Of a stretch of 9,452 nt of DNA, positions 6,761-9,452 are shown one piece after another (the stretch's first letter is position 1; every line of letters starts with the position of its first letter). Origin of the DNA: Myxococcales bacterium. Lineage in GTDB: Bacteria; Myxococcota; Polyangia; Fen-1088. The position numbers and the translations under genes were made by a program. Location of the stretch: assembly GCA_003159055.1 (NCBI GenBank), contig PMLH01000441.1:1-9452 (forward strand). The letters are read 5' to 3'. The notes below the pieces were generated by a model. The model was not told the DNA's origin. It worked only from the letters and a program-made list of their open reading frames with translations, and did no database searches.

Positions 6761-6777
6761 GTACAAATCCATTGTAC
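6761..6777. promoter_or_regulatory. Candidate operator dyad in a divergent promoter region
   Basis: GTACAA (6761-6766) and TTGTAC (6772-6777) are perfect inverted copies with a 5-base spacer. The dyad contains TACAAT on the minus strand (6771-6776, 5 of 6 to the -10 consensus) facing the small-protein gene, and TACAAA on the plus strand (6762-6767) facing the S1-protein gene. No good -35 is seen on either side at 16-18 bases. A dimeric winged-helix repressor from the neighbouring gene is the obvious candidate binder, which is an inference. Confidence 0.45.
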
Positions 6778-6830
6778 TACGTTCGCAGTCAGGCGTCGCC
6801 AATCCCGAGTGGGCAGACTAGCGAAAGCGA

Positions 6831-6858
6831 GTGTGCCGTTTCGATGGCACGTGCACAC
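6831..6858 (+). promoter_or_regulatory. Overlapping inverted repeats in the S1-protein leader
   Basis: GTGCC (6833-6837) pairs with GGCAC (6846-6850), while GTGTGC (6831-6836) can instead pair with GCACAC (6853-6858). The two stems share bases and are mutually exclusive. They end 29 bases before the ATG of the S1-domain gene. The 154-base stretch upstream of that gene holds no other reading frame that I would call. Confidence 0.35.
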
Positions 6859-6886
6859 AATACAGGGAACGAGGTATGAAAGGCCC

Positions 6887-8092
6887 ATGGGTGAAAAGCA
6901 CGATCAGGAACAGGACTTCGCTTCCCTTCTGGCTGAATTCGAGCAGCGGGACACCGGCGAACGGCGGCGGCTGAGCGTTGGTGACAACGTGCGTGCGCGG
7001 ATCACGCGCATGGGGCAAGAATCCGTGGTGGTCGAAATCATCGGTACCCGCGCGGAAGGCATGATTGATCTCGAACAGCTTCGCGATGGCGACGGCAACC
7101 TCACCGTCAAGGTTGGCGACGAGATTGAGGCGCGGGTGGTGGAGGACATGGGCAAGGCTGGCTGCGTTGTTCTGCGCAAGGCGATGGCGCGCGGTCCCGA
7201 GGCAAAGGCAGAGCTGGCGCAAGCGGCGCAGCTTGGGCTGACGGTCGAAGGCACCGTGACCGCGGTGAACAAGGGCGGCGTCGACGTCTTGGTTGCTGGC
7301 GTGCGTGGTTTCTGCCCGATATCGCAACTGGAAGCCCGGCACGTCGCGGACGCGAACGAGTACGTGGGGCGCAAGCTCCAGTTCCGCGTGACCCGCTATG
7401 ATGTGGACCGCCGCGGGGCCAACCTGGTCGTGTCGCGCCGGGCGCTGCTGGAAGAGGAGGCGCGCGGGCGAGCGGAGAAAGTCCGCGGCAAATTGACGGT
7501 CGGAGCTGTTCTTCCGGGCGTGGTCGCCACGATCAAGGAATTCGGGGCTTTTGTCGACTTGGGCGGCATCGAAGGCATGTTGCACGTGTCCGAGCTCGGC
7601 TTTTCGCGCGGCCAGCGCCCGAGCGAGGTGCTCTCCGTCGGGCAGCAGCTCGAAGTGCAGGTGCTGAAGATCGAAAAGACCGACGATCCCAAGCGGCCCG
7701 AGCGGATCTCGCTGTCGCTGAAGTCGCTGCAACGCGATCCGTGGGACGACATTCGCGAGAGATTCCCGGCGGGAACTCAGGTGATTGGCAAGGTGGTTCG
7801 GGTCGAGCAGTTTGGCGCCTTCGTCGAGCTGGCGCCAGGCGTGGAAGGGCTCTTGCATGCATCCGAGCTGGCGTCGGGAAAGCAAGTGCGTCACGCGCGC
7901 GAGGTCTGCAAGGTCGGGGACAGCCTCACCGTCACGGTGTTGGCGCTGGATCACGAGCGGCGCCGTCTTTCCTTGGGCTTAGGTGAGCGGGGCGATGTGG
8001 TGACCCAAGAAGACAGGGAAGCGGCGCGTGTGGCGGGCGGTTCCGGCGGCTGGGGCACGCTTGGCGACCTTCTGCGGGCCAAGAAGAATTAG
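6887..8092 (+). CDS. Four-repeat S1-domain RNA-binding protein
   Basis: A 401-residue cytoplasmic protein built from four S1 (OB-fold) RNA-binding repeats at about residues 30-95, 117-185, 204-281 and 296-366. Repeats three and four are classic: IKEFGAFVDLGGIEGMLHVSEL and VEQFGAFVELAPGVEGLLHASEL, each closing with an ISLSLK/RLSLGL strand. DPWDDI between them is typical of ribosomal-protein-S1-like chains. Repeats one and two are more diverged. Canonical gammaproteobacterial RpsA has six repeats and about 557 residues, so this is either a short S1 of the type seen in Firmicutes or, more likely in a proteobacterium-like genome, a paralogue affecting mRNA binding or turnover. I chose the ATG at 6887 since the frame upstream reads through promoter-like sequence without family similarity. 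GAGG at 6871-6874 and AAAGG at 6879-6883 precede it, neither ideally spaced. It is transcribed divergently from the small acidic-protein gene. Confidence 0.88.
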   Translation: MGEKHDQEQDFASLLAEFEQRDTGERRRLSVGDNVRARITRMGQESVVVEIIGTRAEGMIDLEQLRDGDGNLTVKVGDEIEARVVEDMGKAGCVVLRKAMARGPEAKAELAQAAQLGLTVEGTVTAVNKGGVDVLVAGVRGFCPISQLEARHVADANEYVGRKLQFRVTRYDVDRRGANLVVSRRALLEEEARGRAEKVRGKLTVGAVLPGVVATIKEFGAFVDLGGIEGMLHVSELGFSRGQRPSEVLSVGQQLEVQVLKIEKTDDPKRPERISLSLKSLQRDPWDDIRERFPAGTQVIGKVVRVEQFGAFVELAPGVEGLLHASELASGKQVRHAREVCKVGDSLTVTVLALDHERRRLSLGLGERGDVVTQEDREAARVAGGSGGWGTLGDLLRAKKN

Positions 8093-8130
8093 CGTCAGGG
8101 CTAGTTTGACCGCCGGCGGCCCGGCCGCGC

Positions 8131-8158
8131 TGGGCAATCGCCGACGATGTTGTACAAT
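8131..8158 (+). promoter_or_regulatory. Candidate promoter for the HD hydrolase gene
   Basis: TGGGCA (8131-8136; 4 of 6 to TTGACA) and TACAAT (8153-8158; 5 of 6 to TATAAT) are separated by 16 bases. A start near 8165 would place the stem-loop at 8172-8197 at the very 5' end of the transcript. Upstream bases 8116-8128 form a GC-rich dyad, which lacks a T run and so is not a clear terminator for the S1 gene. Confidence 0.4.
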
Positions 8159-8171
8159 AGCATGGTCGCAT

Positions 8172-8197
8172 CTTGGACGGGGTTTGCCCTGTCCAAG
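8172..8197 (+). promoter_or_regulatory. Strong stem-loop in the 5' leader of the HD hydrolase gene
   Basis: The arms CTTGGACGGGG (8172-8182) and CCCTGTCCAAG (8187-8197) form an uninterrupted 11-bp stem (one G-U pair) closed by a TTTG loop. The hairpin ends 3 bases before the GGGGTGG ribosome binding site at 8201-8207. There is no T run after it, so it is not a standard terminator. An mRNA-stabilising 5' hairpin, a regulator binding site, or a translational control element are options. Confidence 0.6.
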
Positions 8198-8211
8198 CGC
8201 GGGGTGGATCC

Positions 8212-9369
8212 ATGCTCTCAGTGCAAGACCAGCGACCTGCCAAAATCACGGTGGAAGGCCACCTGACTCTTTCCGCCACCATCAACTGGCATCTGTCCGC
8301 GCGCAAGATCGACCTCCGTGCTCTGCTGCGAGTGATCCTGGGGCCCGCGAAGGTGCCGAATCAGGCCACGCTGCTCGAGGCCTTGAACTACCTGCACCAT
8401 GCCTACGGCGACCGTCGCCGCAAGAACGGGCCTGCGGCCGTACTTCACTGTCTACGAATTGCCGCCATGCTGGCCAGGATCATGCCGGAGCCAACCACGC
8501 TGGATCTCCTCGGCGCTTTGCTGCACGACAAGGAAGAGGATCTGACCCGCGAGGAATTGGGCGCGGCGGAATGGGATCGGCTGCAGGCAGAGTTTGCGCG
8601 GGTGCTCGACAAGATCGATTCGAACCATCGTTGGTTCCTGGGTGAACGCATTGCGCTTCTGTGGCGGCAGTCGTCACAGTCGTACTACGAGTACTTGGGT
8701 GTGGTCCTTTCCAAAGTTCGCACCATGCCGGATCTTCTGCGGTGCAAGCTTGCCGATCGGCTGGACAACACGATGGACATCGCCGTGCAGCGCACGCCCA
8801 TCGAACAGAACGCGTTTTTCGAGCTGGCCTTCCGAATGATGTTCCTGTCCGGGTATCAACCCGTGGCGATCGACGGGGTCGTCGCGCCCGACGTCGAAGC
8901 GTGCGTGCTGCTCCTGTCACAGTTATTCAAGAACGTGGTGCTCATGAGCATGCTCCGCCAGCAGCAGCTCGACACCCTCGACGAGACCACGGAGAGGCTG
9001 TTTCACGCCCTCGCCACCACCAGCAGTGAACAGGCGCAATGGGTGGTCGCCGCGTTGCTCTCCGCGCCATCCCTAAGCTGGCAAGAGCGAAGGATTTTGC
9101 TGCGAGAGATGATGGACTACTGCGCTGACGGCGGGATGGCTGCGGTCTATCGCAAGGACAAGGGCGGGCTTCTCGACGGCAGTTTCCTCGAACACTTCGC
9201 CCACCCCGACGACAAAATTCGCAAACAGCACATCGAGTCGCTCTACGACGACCGGCACCAGTTCATTCGCCTTCTGATTCTGTACATCGGGATGTTCAGC
9301 AGCTTCATCTCCGATCCCAGCTACTACCTGCGCGGGATCGATCAGACCGGACTGCACGCAGAGGGGTAG
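8212..9369 (+). CDS. Stand-alone RelA/SpoT-type HD hydrolase-like protein with an unassigned C-terminal region
   Basis: A 385-residue protein. Residues about 52-190 follow the N-terminal hydrolase domain of RelA/SpoT proteins: RRKNG (69-73) matches the RKxG loop whose arginine stacks on guanine, then LH (H79), RIAAMLA, LLGALLHDKEED (H105, D106, E109, D110) and KLADRLDN (D182). Against Streptococcus RelSeq from memory these equal R44, H53, H77, D78, E81, D82 and D144, so the metal site looks intact. The (p)ppGpp synthetase, TGS and ACT domains are absent. Residues about 195-385 have no similarity that I recognise; they are probably helical, with a hydrophobic stretch near 354-366. Hydrolysis of (p)ppGpp or another 3'-pyrophosphorylated nucleotide is inferred. 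I chose ATG 8212 over the in-frame TTG at 8173, because the TTG lies inside a strong hairpin and GGGGTGG (8201-8207) sits before the ATG. It ends one base from a convergent ligase gene. Confidence 0.8.
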   Translation: MLSVQDQRPAKITVEGHLTLSATINWHLSARKIDLRALLRVILGPAKVPNQATLLEALNYLHHAYGDRRRKNGPAAVLHCLRIAAMLARIMPEPTTLDLLGALLHDKEEDLTREELGAAEWDRLQAEFARVLDKIDSNHRWFLGERIALLWRQSSQSYYEYLGVVLSKVRTMPDLLRCKLADRLDNTMDIAVQRTPIEQNAFFELAFRMMFLSGYQPVAIDGVVAPDVEACVLLLSQLFKNVVLMSMLRQQQLDTLDETTERLFHALATTSSEQAQWVVAALLSAPSLSWQERRILLREMMDYCADGGMAAVYRKDKGGLLDGSFLEHFAHPDDKIRKQHIESLYDDRHQFIRLLILYIGMFSSFISDPSYYLRGIDQTGLHAEG

Positions 9370-9370
9370 G

Positions 9371-9452
9371 TCAGCTGCGCCTCAGGCGCCGCAGGAATTC
9401 CGCCTCGTCGATGACCTCGACACCCAAGCTTTGTGCCTTGCCGAGTTTCGAT
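9371..9452 (-). CDS. ligA: NAD-dependent DNA ligase, C-terminal BRCT end (partial)
   Basis: On the minus strand the last 26 codons before a TGA (9371-9373) read SKLGKAQSLGVEVIDEAEFL followed by RRLRRS. This closely matches the end of bacterial LigA, whose BRCT domain closes with a SKLxKAxELGIxVIDExEFL-type helix-strand-helix. LigA seals nicks in replication and repair using NAD. Only the BRCT tail is visible, so the catalytic domains cannot be checked; another BRCT protein is possible but less likely given the close match. It is convergent with the HD hydrolase gene, the stops lying one base apart. Confidence 0.75.
   Translation of the reverse strand, partial: SKLGKAQSLGVEVIDEAEFLRRLRRS

Noticed and set aside
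6818..7954. Minus-strand reading frame (about 378 codons) opposite the S1-protein gene
   Set aside because: It mirrors four well-formed S1 repeats on the plus strand; its product is compositionally odd and would run through the divergent promoter region.
8111..8130. GC-only dyad after the S1 gene, as a terminator
   Set aside because: The perfect 6-bp arms around 8122 leave a one-base loop and no T run follows; expected by chance in such GC-rich sequence.
8173..8211. N-terminal extension of the HD protein from TTG 8173
   Set aside because: The TTG lies in the stem of a strong hairpin and lacks a ribosome binding site, whereas ATG 8212 has one.

Overview
The window is GC-rich, densely coded bacterial chromosome, with nine complete or near-complete genes and one gene fragment at the right edge. 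There is no tRNA, rRNA, CRISPR array, insertion sequence or phage gene. The mix of genes (an AMP-ligase/ACP/PlsC fusion, a stand-alone RelA/SpoT-type HD protein, a four-S1-domain protein and a Lys/Ala/Glu/Pro-rich exported protein) together with the base composition suggests a myxobacterium-like or other deltaproteobacterial-type genome. That placement is an inference without any phylogenetic marker comparison and is held at low to moderate confidence.

Left region (1-3922, + strand): a probable operon of three genes. The first is cut by the window edge and encodes an acyl-activating AMP-ligase, an acyl carrier domain and a PlsC-type acyltransferase in one chain. It overlaps by 4 bases (ATGA) an extended short-chain dehydrogenase/reductase, which is followed after 10 bases by a PLP-dependent class-V aminotransferase-fold enzyme. 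Together they look like a route that activates an acyl chain, holds it on a built-in carrier, transfers it to an acceptor, and carries out redox and amine chemistry. An unusual membrane lipid is the best guess. The order AMP-ligase, ACP, PlsC recalls the ether-lipid enzyme ElbD of Myxococcus xanthus (from memory, unverified).

Middle (3923-6121): a minus-strand gene for a secreted low-complexity protein, with a clear directional terminator, a good Shine-Dalgarno sequence and a plausible promoter, is divergent from a complete pyruvate kinase gene. The kinase carries the lysine that marks potassium-independent enzymes.

Right-middle (6133-8092): two small minus-strand genes, a PadR-like winged-helix protein and an unrecognised acidic-tailed protein, are divergent from a four-repeat S1-domain RNA-binding protein. 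The shared intergenic region holds a perfect 6-5-6 dyad overlapping -10-like sequences on both strands, a candidate operator.

Right end (8093-9452): a plus-strand gene encodes a RelA/SpoT-type HD hydrolase with all metal-site residues and the guanine-contacting RKxG motif, but no synthetase domain, and with about 200 C-terminal residues that I cannot assign. An 11-bp stem-loop sits directly before its ribosome binding site. It ends one base from the stop codon of a convergent gene whose visible 26 codons match the BRCT C-terminus of NAD-dependent DNA ligase (LigA).

The most promising leads are the orphan HD alarmone-hydrolase-like gene with its leader hairpin, the AMP-ligase/ACP/PlsC operon, and the winged-helix/acidic-protein pair with its dyad.
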